Shown here piece by piece: positions 1 through 10,929 of a DNA stretch of 64,000 bases (position 1 is its first letter; the number at the start of each line of letters is the position of its first letter). Position numbers and translations under genes: made by a program. The notes under the pieces are model-generated. The model made no database searches, was not told where the DNA came from, and was given only the letters and a program-made list of their open reading frames with translations. Source of the stretch: Entophlyctis helioformis (Eukaryota; Chytridiomycota; Chytridiomycetes; Chytridiales; Chytriomycetaceae); NCBI GenBank assembly GCA_025526915.1, contig JAHLKH010000121.1, positions 1 to 64,000 of the forward strand. Direction: 5' to 3'.

Positions 1-1222
1 CCGACGATCGAGGACTCGTACCGGAAGCAGTCGGTCATTGATGGCGAGGTGGCTCTGCTGGACGTGCTGGATACGGCCGGCCAAGAAGAGTACAGCGCCA
101 TGCGTGGTGAGTGTCTGTCTCTGTTGCCGCTTTGTTGCTGTGATTGCTGCTGCCTGCTTGGCATCAACGCCGCCGTGCCCGCAAGGTCGGCTTGTCTGGC
201 TGCAGACGCAGACGTAGACGCAGATGCACCAACAGACGGGCAGGCAGACAGACAGATGCAGACGGGCAGGCAGACGCAGGCAGACTGGCAGACAGACGCA
301 GACACGACCCACAGCCGCTGCGCAGCGTGCTGCTCGCTGTGCACCCGCCACTGCGCCCCAACGCCCCCAGCGCCCCAGCGCCCTGCAGGCGGGCAAGACG
401 TCCGCTCGGCCTCCTGCTGCCTGCGCCAACCGTCCAAATCGCTCCAGCAGCCGGATCGGCCCGAACGCCACTCGCCGACGCCTCCTGCCGTCCCTGCTGC
501 CCTCCTGCCTGTCCTCAGCCTCGTCTGCCTGCCGCGCTGCCTGCCCTCAGCCTGCCGCCCACCCCCGCCCGATCCCGCGCCAGATCCCGTGCCATCTCGC
601 GCTGGACCCCATGGGCTCACGCGCCATCGCACAGCCCCCCTGGGTGGCCGGCCTGCCTGCCTGCACGACCGCCTGCTGACGCCCGACTCTCCTGCCTTGC
701 CCTGTCTTGCCCTGCCTCGCCTCGCCCTCTTCACATGCTCGGCCGTCCATCATCGGCAATCGCTGGGATCTGCAGAGCAGTACATGCGCACCGGCGAGGG
801 TTTCCTCTGCGTCTACTCGGTCACTTCCCGCGCAAGCTTTGAGGAGGTCGAGCCCTTCTACCGCCAGATCCTCCGCGTCAAGGACGCCGACTACTACCCC
901 GTCATCATCGTCGCCAACAAGGCCGACTTGGTGCGCGAGCGTGTCATCACCAGTGCCGAGGGCCAGGCTCTTGCTGCCCGTCTCGGCGTCTACTACATCG
1001 AGACGTCGGCCAAGGAACGGTTCAACGTCGACGAGTCGTTCCACGCCCTTGTCCGTGAGGTGAGCACTGCCCGAGCAAGCCTCCCCCTTGTGGCTTGGGT
1101 GCATGGCATCGCTGACCCGTGCACGTCTGTCTCGACAGATCCGCTACTACAACAAGTCGCAGATCCACGACTCCAAGGCCTCTGCAACGCCCAAGAAGAA
1201 GAACAAGTGCATGATCCTGTAG
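1..1222 (+). CDS. ras: Ras small GTPase, C-terminal part (5' end outside window)
   Basis: A membrane-attached signalling GTPase. The visible exons are 1-106, 776-1059 and 1139-1222, joined through introns 107-775 (GTGAGT...TGCAG) and 1060-1138. The first exon enters in the effector/switch region ([10 protein letters not shown]) and contains the switch II motif [15 protein letters not shown]. Exon 2 carries the NKADL base-recognition motif and ETSAKE. The last exon ends in a lysine-rich stretch and the CAAX box CMIL. A final leucine usually favours geranylgeranylation, and the neighbouring KKKNK would help membrane binding. The first intron is unusually long (669 nt) and carries CAGACAGA-type repeats. 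The N-terminal P-loop lies upstream of the window. Family assignment is secure; which Ras/Rap paralog it is cannot be decided from this part. Confidence 0.93.
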
Positions 1223-1677
1223 ATGCGCCGCCCTGCCACCCGTCGGCCCGTCTATCCAACCAACCCCTCGTCGCGGCCCTGTCTGCCGCGACCCTTTTGT
1301 TCTTTGCCCTCGTCCTCGTCCTCGCCCTTCTTCATCTCGCGCGTCCATGCCATGCACAGTCCAGTCCGATCCCGGCAGCGAGCGAGAGGAAGCAGGAGCC
1401 AGCCAGCCAGCCAGCCAGCCAGCCACCCACCTACCACCATCCTCCATCCCCCATCCCCCATCCCCCATCCTCCAGCATCATCCATTTAATGAACGTCGCT
1501 CTCTCTGACAGGCTGCCTGACCTGGCCGATCGCCCGCCGTCTTGCCGCACGTCTGCAAGCGCCCGTGTTCGCCACCGACCGTCGCTCAAGATCTTGGCTG
1601 CGACACTCCGACCAGCCCAGCGCCTGCTTCTGCCTTGCACCAGTCGTCTGTCCACCACAGAGTCGAGTGCGTGGGCC
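1223..1677. other. Intergenic spacer between ras and RAI1
   Basis: No gene is seen in these 455 bases. The spacer holds short simple repeats (AGCC tetranucleotides near 1402-1425 and CCATCCCC units near 1440-1470) and must contain the ras 3' end and the RAI1 promoter. I see no convincing TATA box. Confidence 0.5.
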
Positions 1678-3451
1678 ATGAAGCGGCGCCACAGCGACAG
1701 TACCCACAACGACACGGCTGCCGGCGGGGCCCTCGGCTCCAACAACGCAGCAGGGCCGCCAACAAAGCATCACCAGTCTGGAGTGCCCAGCCAAGTCCAG
1801 CACAACCAGGCGGATGCAGTGGTGCTTGCCAGACTTGCGCTGCCAGATCTACAGGGCTCATTCCAGCGCACGACATACGGTCAGCCCAAGGAGATTGGCT
1901 GCTTCAGCTACGGCCCAGACCGGGTTGCTCAGATGCAGTCTCGCAGCGAGCTGGTGCGATCCTTTGCGAGCACTCCTCTGTCCACTGGCTGTCCACTGGC
2001 TGCCTTCCAGCTGTCCACTGACCGGCAGCGCTGCAGAAGTACTTTTACCCTCCCGTTGTGGGCTGCTCGCTGTCCGATGGCTATCCCGACAGGTACATTG
2101 TGCGGCCCGATGTGCCCGAGCATCTGGATGCGCTGCTCGAGTGTCTGGCCGACTCCAACGCGCGACGGGTGTCGGCCAATGCACAACCGTACCGGCCGGC
2201 TGTTTGCACATGTCCGTTTGTTCGTATGGCTTGGTTTGTATGTGTGCATCGGTGTCATGCGCAGGCTCACACTTGCATGCATGCGCCGTCCAGGGCGAGG
2301 CATCATGACCAAGATCATGTGCACACCGTACTCGGACCGCGATGCCTGGGAGCTCGGTGCAACATTCTACAAGGTGTGCACCACCACCACCCCTCTTTTC
2401 CATTCGCGTATTGCTCTGCGCCGACTCCCTAACCGCCAGGCTGCGTCCTGCAGGGCACACTCTTCCTTGAAGAACACGATCTCAAGGGTAAAGACAAGTT
2501 TGGGTCGGACGACCGGTCCAAGCTCATGACGTACTGGGGATACAAGTTTGAGAACCTGTGCACAGTGTCTGCACCGCCGACGTCCATTTCTCTTGGCGAC
2601 CCGTGTCTGGAGCAGCGCAAACTGGACCCTGTCAATACCAATATACAGTTTTGCTCAGTGTTTCGGACGGCACTCGGCAAGCACGATCTCGTCCTTGGCG
2701 CCGAGGTGGATTGTCTCACAAGTACGGCCGCGCTGGTTGGTGGATAACAATGGGTCATGGACAGCTTACACGGCGCGTGCTTGTCGGCAGGAGAAGTCCG
2801 GCAAGGCGAGCCACCACAAAACGCGTATGCGGAGCTCAAGACAAACCGCGTCATTCAAGACGACCGCCAGCAAACCAGTTTTGAAAAGTGTGCTCTGCCA
2901 GCCATCTCAACCCATGCCGCTCATTGGATGCTTTTGACGGCCCGACATCTGCTCATACGATGCCCCTGTCCAGGTTCAAGCTTATGAAAGTGTGGGCTCA
3001 GAGCTACCTTGCTGGCATCCCCAAGGTCATTTTCGGATTCCGCACCGACCATGGTGAGATATCCCATCTGCAGCATTTCGAGACAGCAGAGTTTCCGCGA
3101 CTGGTGCGTGGCAAGCCAGGCATGTGGGACCCCAATCGGTGTCTTTCCTTTGCAGACCAGGTGCTGTCGTTTATTCGCAGCCATGCAACAGTGGATGATC
3201 GTGAAACGGTGTACACTGTGCGATACGTGCCGCCGTCGTCTTCCCAAAGTGGTCGGTCGGGCGGCCGTGGCGGCCGTGGTGGTCGTGGTGGTTGGAGCAA
3301 TGGTGGAGACAGAAACGCGAATGGCGATCCGACTGCCAGCCAAGGAGGTGTCATTGAGATTCTGGCTCCAACACCTGGTCGGTCACAGGCATTCATTCCG
3401 TCAACGTGGACGCCTCCGCCTTTGGCACCGCAGCCACCGCCATCCACATGA
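1678..3451 (+). CDS. RAI1: RAI1/DXO-family decapping nuclease
   Basis: Predicted nuclear enzyme that removes incomplete or aberrant 5' caps and, in yeasts, partners the exonuclease RAT1. The phase-consistent model has six exons: 1678-1953, 2037-2241, 2294-2373, 2454-2721, 2791-2887 and 2974-3451, giving 467 residues. Family motifs appear in order: [21 protein letters not shown], the metal-binding GAEVDC and ELKTNR, then GFRTDHG and the WDPN...SFADQ region. The exon 2 donor (GTGTGC at 2242) is weak. It was chosen because it restores the conserved Trp before RGIMTK; an alternative GTATGG donor lies slightly upstream. The C terminus carries an RGG-like glycine/arginine tail (around residues 410-425), typical of RNA binding. 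The stop lies only 32 bp from the stop of the convergent minus-strand frame. Confidence 0.9.
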
Positions 3452-3483
3452 ACTGGACTATAAAACCATGGGCAGAGAACCCT

Positions 3484-4947
3484 TCATTTGCGTTTCTTGT
3501 AGTTCCATCTCTTCCTGCCGCCGTAGCGACGCCCTCCGCGTCCTCGTCCGCTGGTGCTAGTGCTGCTGCTGCGACTCCCACCGCGACCGCGGCCGCGACC
3601 ACCTACACTCCCGCTCCCGCCACCGTCACAACCATCGCCATCGTCAATATCGTCGCCGTCTATTCCGCTACTCCTGCGTCCGCGCTTGCCTTTGGGTCTC
3701 TTGGTCGGACTGAACTGGTTATAGTAGTTTGCAAGCAGCCCGTCCGCCTGCCCGCTCTTCTGCAGCTCGTTCAGGTTGATGAACCCTCCCATCGGTCGAG
3801 CAGGAGGTTGCCCTGCATCCACACCGATCCCCTCGACCGCATCGCCATAGCCGCGGACATCATGGCCATCTGTAACATCGTGGTCGCTGATGCCTGCATA
3901 GCCGTCAAACCCGTCGTCCAGGTCGTGTATGATGGGCTGACCGTTTGTGCGCTCGACACGGAGCGGGGTGCGCCTTGACACGCGTTGGTTGGCCACATCG
4001 TCCCTGCCCATGTCGTGGGCTGTGTAACGGGCAGGCATGGATCGGCGTCGGACAACGCGTGCAAACACGTCGTCGACATGATCATCGTTGTCATCCACAA
4101 TGTCATCGACTGGATGCCGACGCTGAAGAACGAGTTGAGCTGCGAACGCACTGACGCTCTTTTGCGGTGGGGCCGACGCTGGTGTTGAGGATACGTGCAC
4201 GCCGCTGCGTTCCTGCGATGGCGTGGACGAGCTGGATGTTGCGGTCCGTCGTAGCAGTTGCTGGAACCCGCTTGACGGTCGGACTGAGGGGGAAGATGAG
4301 GGTGCAGATATCCTTTGCCGTCCAAGGATGGATCCGGCTGTCGCCTTTGTCGCCATCTCTCGAGGCGCTGAACATGTCTTGGCAGCCAGAGCTGTGAGAA
4401 TTGCAGATGATGCTGCAGCCATGGCTACTGTCGGTGCAGTTCTTTGTGCGGGTAAAGGCAGAGGATTACTTTCTGCATGCGAGTCGTGGGTTGTCGGTAG
4501 AGCGGCTGGGGCATTCCATGTCGACCGCTCAAACTCGCCCAAGTCAATGACTGACGACTGCGAAATGGAAATGATCTGTGGGCTCGTGGGGTCAGGGCGA
4601 GGCGGCTGCTGCTTCCGAGTTCGCGTCTGTTCGCCCAGAAACTGGACCTGGTCATCACTGTCGCTGGTGCTATGGCCAAACAGGGCAGATAACTCGCGCT
4701 GTGCAGTTTGCCGCGACTCGTCGGCGTGCTGATGCTTGTCCTTGGCACCAAACGGATCGTCGCTATCCTCAAACATGGCCGCAACGGCCCTGTGTGCGTC
4801 GTCCATAGTCATCGGCGTTCCTGAATGTGCGTTCGAATCTTTGCGGCGTGCGACCGATTGTGTGGACTGCCGAACACGATGCGAGCTAAGCTGAGGCCGA
4901 CGCGATCCAATGCCTGTCCGTTCTGGAGTTTGCATGTTATCGTCCAT
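3484..4947 (-). CDS. Unrecognised acidic/RGG protein with SUMO-binding-like motif
   Basis: An uninterrupted 487-codon reading frame that I cannot assign. It begins MDDNMQTPERT and has an acidic segment near residues 60-75. Around residue 130 it has SVIDLGE, which fits a SUMO-interacting motif (short hydrophobic core followed by acid). Its C terminus is rich in glycine and arginine and ends RKRWNYKKRK. A conserved-looking segment near residue 400 reads GGFINLNELQKSGQADGLL. The frame lies about 110 bp downstream of the next minus-strand frame (5058-6464), so the two may be exons of one gene. I could not find a phase-compatible splice pair that I trust. If joined, the product would combine ubiquitin- and SUMO-binding motifs, as seen in DNA-damage factors; that is inference. 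Confidence 0.5.
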   Translation of the reverse strand: MDDNMQTPERTGIGSRRPQLSSHRVRQSTQSVARRKDSNAHSGTPMTMDDAHRAVAAMFEDSDDPFGAKDKHQHADESRQTAQRELSALFGHSTSDSDDQVQFLGEQTRTRKQQPPRPDPTSPQIISISQSSVIDLGEFERSTWNAPAALPTTHDSHAESNPLPLPAQRTAPTVAMAAASSAILTALAAKTCSAPREMATKATAGSILGRQRISAPSSSPSVRPSSGFQQLLRRTATSSSSTPSQERSGVHVSSTPASAPPQKSVSAFAAQLVLQRRHPVDDIVDDNDDHVDDVFARVVRRRSMPARYTAHDMGRDDVANQRVSRRTPLRVERTNGQPIIHDLDDGFDGYAGISDHDVTDGHDVRGYGDAVEGIGVDAGQPPARPMGGFINLNELQKSGQADGLLANYYNQFSPTKRPKGKRGRRSSGIDGDDIDDGDGCDGGGSGSVGGRGRGRGGSRSSSTSTSGRGRGGRRYGGRKRWNYKKRK

Positions 4948-5057
4948 TGTTTCAGCACATGACTTGCATGGTTATCAAAGCCATCGACCACTAATGCTAC
5001 ATCACATACCAGTACGCCAGCTGGCTGGCTTGGACAGTGATGCTGCTGCTGCTGATG

Positions 5058-6464
5058 TCAGATCTCTGCCATCTCCGGACAAGGCTGCAGTCCTTCAGCG
5101 TCCTTCTTGAGCATTTGCGATAGTTTACTGCCGCCCAGCGGCCTCGATAGAAACAGGCTGGACGACAGCCGCGACTCTCTGGGCTGTACCTGTGTAAACT
5201 GTGTGTCTGGATCAAAGAGCGGCACATCCTCCTCTGAGTCAATCCTGGACTGATCTAGTCTGTCTGCATCTCTGGGGTATCCAGCACTCAAAGTACGTCC
5301 TCGCCGCACGGTACTGATCAGCGGCGTTGCTGCTTCGGCTGCCGATCGTGAAATGATGCTCCTGGTAGGCGATGCTTCGGCAGGCGGCCGTGCTGAGCCA
5401 TTCTGCGTGGGCTGGGTCGGCTCAAAGTCGATCAGCAGATTGATGTCGGTTGCTAGACTCTTGCTCGCGGTCGGTGCTGGCCAGCGACTGTTGCTGTTGC
5501 AGCCATTCTCATCTTGACTGTCGCTGTCGTCTTCTGGCACGATCCGACGCTGCCTTAGCTGTTGTGCGTCGGTGTGCTGTTGGTTGATGCGGCTTGTCTG
5601 GCGCAGGATCTTGCTTGCCGATGGGCAGTCCAAGTCGGGATTGACAACCTCGGAAGGCAGAGCAGGCGACCGTCTCTTGCCATTGCTGTTTCCAGGTCTC
5701 GGGGTTGCGACTGAAACACGCTTTGGAGTTGCAGATCTTACTGACGCTCCTCCAGCCGAACCAGCCGCACCAGCCGATTGCTTTGAAGCCCCAGTTACAG
5801 CCTTTGCGGAAGGACTCGACACAGACGGTGATCCAGCTGTCTTGCGTGCAGGCTTTGCGATCGGCCTCGCGAATGCTGGCCCAGGCGCAAAGTCGTCGTC
5901 GTCATCGGCCAATGGAACTGTCCATCCGCCAAGCATTACGATAAGTCCACAGGCAAGCCACGGCGTGCATCCCGTTCCAGCAACGCACCCATGGCACTGA
6001 TCGTGCTGGCTTTGATGGACGACTGAGACGTGGTGCGATGCCCAGACGCCACTCCATGTTCGGACAGCCTCCGGTCGGACGCTTTGGACGACGATGCTGC
6101 CGCCGGTGATGCGGCTGGCCGTGCACGGTCGAGCAGCAGTTCGCTGGGGATCTCTTCCCAGGCACCGTCACCCTGTGCACGAGAGTGCTGCGCTTCGACC
6201 AAGCTCATCTGGATAGCCTGCTCCAGCTCGTGGTCCGAAAAGTCGACCGAGCCGGGCACATACAGCGGCTCGACCGGCCGCCGACTTGGACGGGTTGCTG
6301 TTGCGTGGTGCGTCCTGTCAGTCGAAGAGACAGACAGACAGACAGGCAAGCAGACGAGCTGCAAAGCGCAGGGTGCCTTGCAGCAACCCACCAAACACAT
6401 CGGTGATTCTGGTCTGGCGCAGTGCGCCCTGTGAGCACGACTGCGACAGGCTGTTGCGCTGCAT
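5058..6464 (-). CDS. Protein with PIP-box-like and ubiquitin-interacting motifs, function unknown
   Basis: Proposed exons are 6464-6392, 6297-5962 and 5917-5058. The first exon encodes a short N terminus with QTRITDVFG, which resembles a degenerate PCNA-interacting (PIP) box. The second carries DHELEQAIQMSLVEAQ, a good match to the ubiquitin-interacting motif (acidic patch, Ala-x-x-x-Ser core). The third is low-complexity and Ser/Pro-rich with DSDSQDEN. Intron 1 (GTGGGT...AACAG) contains CAGACA repeats. The second proposed intron is only 44 nt, so a separate gene starting at ATG 5936 is possible. The start at 6464 lies 62 bp from the start of the divergent gene at 6527. The combination suggests a replication or repair adaptor, but no enzymatic domain is visible. 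Confidence 0.45.
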
Positions 6465-6526
6465 GCTGGCTGTCTGCTGTCTTGCCAGTGTCTTGAAGGT
6501 CGGCGGCCTTGACGCGGAATCTGGAG

Positions 6527-8437
6527 ATGCACAAAGCGTCGCCAAGTGGGCCGCCAGCCTCGTCAGCACAGCGGCCTGCTGGCCAGACGCACCAGGCAGC
6601 AGCACGCACGCCGGCACTGTCTGCAGCATCGTCGCAAGGCTCGGCAGCAAGCACGCCCTCTGCTCGCACCATTGCTGCTGCCATGGCGCTCGCCCAGCCC
6701 GTCGGCATGGAGGTGCTGCCACTGTCGGCTGGCGGCACGCTCGGCAACGAACCACCAGCAGATGCACCAGCAGATGCACCACCGGATGCACCAACAGATG
6801 CCATCCAAGCCCAGATCCTGCAGCGAGACCACGAGTATGGAGCCGCACAGATCCGCAAGTCCATTGCCACTTCGCAGTTTGACAAGGTGCGCAAGATGCA
6901 CAGACTCAAGAACACAAGCCACTCGCCGCTGGCCGGCTCAAGTGCGCCAGCATTCACACCGACAACTCCGTCTGTTTGGTTCGCAAAGATCCCCAGAACT
7001 CCTGCTGCTCAGCCAGCCGCCAAGCCAGCCGCTGCTCCTGCTGCACGCTCATCGCCAGCCAGATCAACGCCAAAGCCAGCCAAGCCACCGATTGATCGTC
7101 AAGAGCAGCAGCAGCAGGGGAAGGAGCAGAGGAGCAGTAATGCAACCAGCGCCAACGTCACAAAGGAGCCGTATTGCCAGGCGTATCTGCGCTACAAAGC
7201 CAAGGCCGCATTGCTCGAGGCAGAATTGCACAATCTTCAAGAAACCTCCAGTCGCAACCGAGAGTACGATCAGAGCCAGATCCAGACGATGCAAGAGATT
7301 ATCGACTCTAAGCAGCTGCGCATCCAGGCCCTCGAGACGCTTGGGCCTGGACAGGCGACTGCATCTTGGACCGTGAGTCGGCCGAACATGTCGAGCGCGC
7401 CAAATGCGCCAAAAGACTCTGGAGCATCCCTGGCGAGCATGCTGGCAGTCATCGAGCAGCAATCCAGCGAGATTGCCAGCCTAAAGGCACAGCTGGCACA
7501 GCAGCAGCAGTCGTTATCATCCAAGCAGCCCAAGCGACACTCAACGGCAGTGCAAACAGATGCGTCGACGGCTGGACACCACCAGTCAACGTCGAGCACG
7601 CGCCGCAAGTTGGACCGTCTGCTGCTGCTGTTGACCGAGCTGACGGACATGCTGCAGACGTCGCTTGAAGGAATCGTCCCTTTTCAAGGCCAGCGCCATG
7701 TATCTGATGGACTGCCAGACAGCGAGGCCGACCGCATATCGTACATCACATCATCTTTTGCAAGGCTCCGAGATGCGGCTGACACTCTGACGTCGCACTG
7801 TCAGCAGCTGGCGACTGAGCGCAAGCGACTTCAGCGCGACTACGAGGCAGCAGCCATAGCAGCCGAAGAGATGCGATCGCAGGTGCGCGCAAGCCAGGCG
7901 CTCCTCAAGCAGCACGAGTTTGCGCTGCAGGAGATCGTGGCGGACATTGAGCGCAAACAGCAAGCAGCTGAGCATGTGACGGTGTGGCTACGGAATCGCG
8001 AGGGGCAGGTCGAGGCGGAGTTGGCGCGACTGGACAGACTCGTGAGTGCTGCTCAAGCCGAGGCAGCAGCGTGTGGCGTGCCGGGTGCCATCAAGGCCGA
8101 ACCAGTAGCCGTCCAGCAGCCTGTTTCTGTGGATGGGTCATGCCAATCAGCTGGATCTGGATCTGGATCGCTCTATGCTTCTGGCTCGACAGCGAGCCGC
8201 GCTCAAAGCCAGCATCTAGATGAGCAGCGCCAGCAACACGATCAGCAGCAACACGATCAGCAACATCTATACGAGCAGCGCCAGCAACCGTCAGATTTGC
8301 TTTCAAGTCGATGGGACCAACTACTGCACACGATTGACCACCAGCGCAGCCAAAGAGAAGCCGTGCGGCAATCAGTGTCGAGCAACCTGCGCAGTCTGGA
8401 CAGGCTGCAAGAGCGACTGCGTGGAATGAAGGCATGA
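6527..8437 (+). CDS. Coiled-coil protein, function unknown
   Basis: A single uninterrupted frame of 636 codons from the first in-frame ATG at 6527 (MHKASPSG). A second candidate start at 6683 (MALAQPVG) would leave more room for the divergent promoter. The N-terminal third is Ala/Pro/Ser-rich with a repeated DAPADAPPDAPTDA stretch. From about residue 200 onward long heptad-like segments predominate (for example LRYKAKAALLEAELHNLQE and CQQLATERKRLQRDYEAAA), followed by a Gln/His-rich linker and a final helix ending LRSLDRLQERLRGMKA. It looks like a cytoskeletal or centrosomal scaffold, but I recognise no family. Confidence 0.6.
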   Translation: MHKASPSGPPASSAQRPAGQTHQAAARTPALSAASSQGSAASTPSARTIAAAMALAQPVGMEVLPLSAGGTLGNEPPADAPADAPPDAPTDAIQAQILQRDHEYGAAQIRKSIATSQFDKVRKMHRLKNTSHSPLAGSSAPAFTPTTPSVWFAKIPRTPAAQPAAKPAAAPAARSSPARSTPKPAKPPIDRQEQQQQGKEQRSSNATSANVTKEPYCQAYLRYKAKAALLEAELHNLQETSSRNREYDQSQIQTMQEIIDSKQLRIQALETLGPGQATASWTVSRPNMSSAPNAPKDSGASLASMLAVIEQQSSEIASLKAQLAQQQQSLSSKQPKRHSTAVQTDASTAGHHQSTSSTRRKLDRLLLLLTELTDMLQTSLEGIVPFQGQRHVSDGLPDSEADRISYITSSFARLRDAADTLTSHCQQLATERKRLQRDYEAAAIAAEEMRSQVRASQALLKQHEFALQEIVADIERKQQAAEHVTVWLRNREGQVEAELARLDRLVSAAQAEAAACGVPGAIKAEPVAVQQPVSVDGSCQSAGSGSGSLYASGSTASRAQSQHLDEQRQQHDQQQHDQQHLYEQRQQPSDLLSSRWDQLLHTIDHQRSQREAVRQSVSSNLRSLDRLQERLRGMKA

Positions 8438-8599
8438 TGCGAACCGTTTTTGCGGCTCTTTGACAGATGTAAGCCATTGATGCCAAGCGAGCCGCTCGCG
8501 CAGCCGTGCACGGTCCATCAGCCCTCGCTAATCTTGGTGTTGTGTCGTCTCCCTGTTGCTTTTCCAACACGAGCAGTCCTGCCCATCACATCACTTGCC

Positions 8600-10661
8600 C
8601 TACTTTACAATCATGCTGGTTGAGCGCGTTGGCAATGCCCTTGCAAAGTGCGTTTTATTCCGTCTTGCGCAACTGCTGCTGGCCACGAGTGGAGCGCGCC
8701 GATGCAGACGAAGCCGCAGGGGCGGGTGCAGCGCCAGCATTGAGCAGCGGTGGTTGAGTTCAAGGATATCGTTCTCGACCTTCATCTGGAACTCGCGAAA
8801 GATGTTCGTAAAGTCGAGGATGCTCGGAGTCTTCTTCTGCGACGTCCAGAACTTTTCAAAGCCGTCAAAGAGGAAGCCTGCCGTTCCATGTGCCAGCCGG
8901 TTAGTCAACACGATCACACGATCGTTGACAAAGCCCCAAAAGACACGACAGACGTACAGTACACTTCGTGGTAGTTGTCTTCCGAGACGCCGTACTTGTA
9001 AAATGTGTACTGCAGGAACCGGGTCCGAACAAGCCGCAATGCATACGCTGTGATGTTGATTCCAACAATGGCAAACGAGAACCACGACGACGGATGGTGC
9101 GATGCCGCCAGGATACGCGCAGAAATGTCTGGGTAGTACTTGCACAGGTAGTGCAGATCGTCCAGAGCAAGAAGACCCATGGCGCGGAAATCAGTCGACG
9201 GATCCTTGCCCTGGAAACCAATCTTTTGCCACTGCGACGTGTAACGGTCCACAAGCTGCTCCTGCGGCATCAGAAACTCCCACACCTGGCAGTGGAGCGA
9301 TTGCTGGTCAGCGACATTGGATCCATAAAACACATGCATTCCGCGAGCCACTCATGAATGGAACTGACTTCGTATAGCTTCTTTTCGTTTGGAGGAAAGG
9401 TCGAGTCGTATTTTGTGGCAGCGCGGGCATTCAGAGTGTGCATGAGCTGGTAGCTTGCATACACCTTGTCGACGCAAGCGCGAAGAACAACGGCATGCGG
9501 ACTGTTCAGAGCCATGGCGTTACAGTGAGTGTTGGCTGGTCCATGAATAGGCCAATGACGGCAAACACACCTGGCGATGCTGCCGTTATCTGGAAACTGC
9601 TTTGCCTCGAGCAGCAGCTGGAACGGCTCTTCCATGTCTGCGTATCTGGACTCGAGCTGCCGTCTGATGAGCTGTGGGTTCAACGCGTGAGTCAGACGCC
9701 ACAAAGAGCGGTTGCTGGCGTGACTGTGCACCAGAGACGTACCAGTAGCTTGGACGAGTACATGATGCAAAGATCTGAATGCATGCGATGTGTGGGAGAT
9801 AAGAGCAGCTCGCGGGTTAGCTTGGACTGGCGCATCCATTGACCCGCAAGCGAGCTCCAGCTTGATTGCCATGCAACAGCAGGCATGGCGGGTTCTGGCA
9901 GCAAGTGCGCAAAGGACGTACCGACACGGTGCACGAGCTCGGGCGACAGACTAATGTGCTTGGTGTTGGCAGCGGCCACCTCGATCGCCGACGGGTTCAT
10001 GAGGCGAGCGGTGGGCGGGTGAGTCGGTGGCGGCGGCACAGCCGAATGCGACTTGCGTCTGCTCAAACCGGGCTCGAATCCATCGGATCCGAATGCAGCT
10101 CCGTCGGCTGCCGGTGGTGACACTGGCCCACCCGTCGAGGGGTCGACCACGACGGGCGATCCCACCGCACCGGGGCCGGCTCCCGACGACGGCATGTAGA
10201 CCAGCGGGCCGGTTGATATGGCTGCTGCTGCCAGCGCGGGCATGTCGAGACGAGACGTGAGCGACTGCTGCACGACCACCGAGTCGCAGATGCGGAAGAG
10301 CTCGGTTGTGCCGGTCAGGTAGCGGAGAATGCGCTTGAAGAGCTTGTAGGTGAGCAGCAGGGCCCTCGACGAGTATATCTGGCCAATAACTGTTGCAAGT
10401 GCAGCGGCCGCCAGTCAGCCACCGTTTGGCCGAGTGCGACAGCGCATCCATCCATCCGTGGATGCCGCACGACAAGCGACGCAGACAGGACGCACCAAGC
10501 GCAGTGAACCAGTCGGTCTGGTCGGCGAGCCAGACGCCGCCGCTGAAGCGGGCCATGAGCGTGGCAGCGAGGGCAGGAAGGAGCGCAGCGGCAGCAACAG
10601 CCGCAGCAACGATGGACGAGACGACGGAAAGCACTTGGCCGACTGCTTGGCCCACCGGCAT
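8600..10661 (-). CDS. ELMO-domain protein
   Basis: ELMO-domain (ELMOD) proteins act as GTPase-activating factors for Arf-family GTPases or as parts of Rac activators. Seven exons fit in phase: 10661-10496, 10389-9926, 9826-9743, 9671-9571, 9501-9369, 9285-8958 and 8877-8600, giving 517 residues. The hydrophobic N terminus (Ala/Val/Leu-rich, residues 8-35) may be a membrane segment. The next exon has ILRYLTGTTELFRIC. The ELMO core is WQKIGFQGKDPSTDFRAMG, continuing to NYHEVYC and FLFDGFEKFW. An apparent frame change near 8957 is a real intron (GTACGT donor, CTAAC branch point, GCAG acceptor). The start was taken at 10661 because no in-frame ATG exists further upstream in this exon; an additional 5' exon cannot be excluded. 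Confidence 0.85.
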
Positions 10662-10929
10662 CTGTGTGCGATTGAGGAAGCCGCCAAGCGGCACATCCGC
10701 GCACGTTTGAGAGTCGGCCGCTGATTGGCTGGCTGTTGTGCCTGAGAGTGCGCCGTTGATTGGTCCGTCAGACAGTCACGTGTTGCTGGCGTGACTGCGT
10801 GGTTTGGCGCTGGTTTTGTCAACGTCAATGTGTGCCACGAAGCAGACACCGAGCTGTAGGTGGCATGCAAGCAGATGTGCATCGCCCACGGGTCGTCCAT
10901 GCACGCTGCTGACTCGAGACTCTTGGGTC
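10662..10929. promoter_or_regulatory. Divergent intergenic region, ELMO gene / ATP23 paralog
   Basis: 268 bases separate the two divergently oriented start codons, so the stretch should hold both promoters. Sequences such as GATTGGC (CCAAT-box-like, on either strand near 10722-10760) are present. No firm TATA element is seen. Confidence 0.35.

Noticed and set aside
49..2529. A long plus-strand open frame spanning ras and the 5' half of RAI1.
   Set aside because: It reads through two ras introns and the intergenic spacer in a mixture of frames; family motifs and splice sites show two separate spliced genes.
8900..8960. Apparent frameshift in the ELMO gene after NYHEVYC.
   Set aside because: A canonical intron (GTACGT donor, CTAAC branch, GCAG acceptor at 8957-8878) restores the motif FLFDGFEKFW, so no shift is needed.
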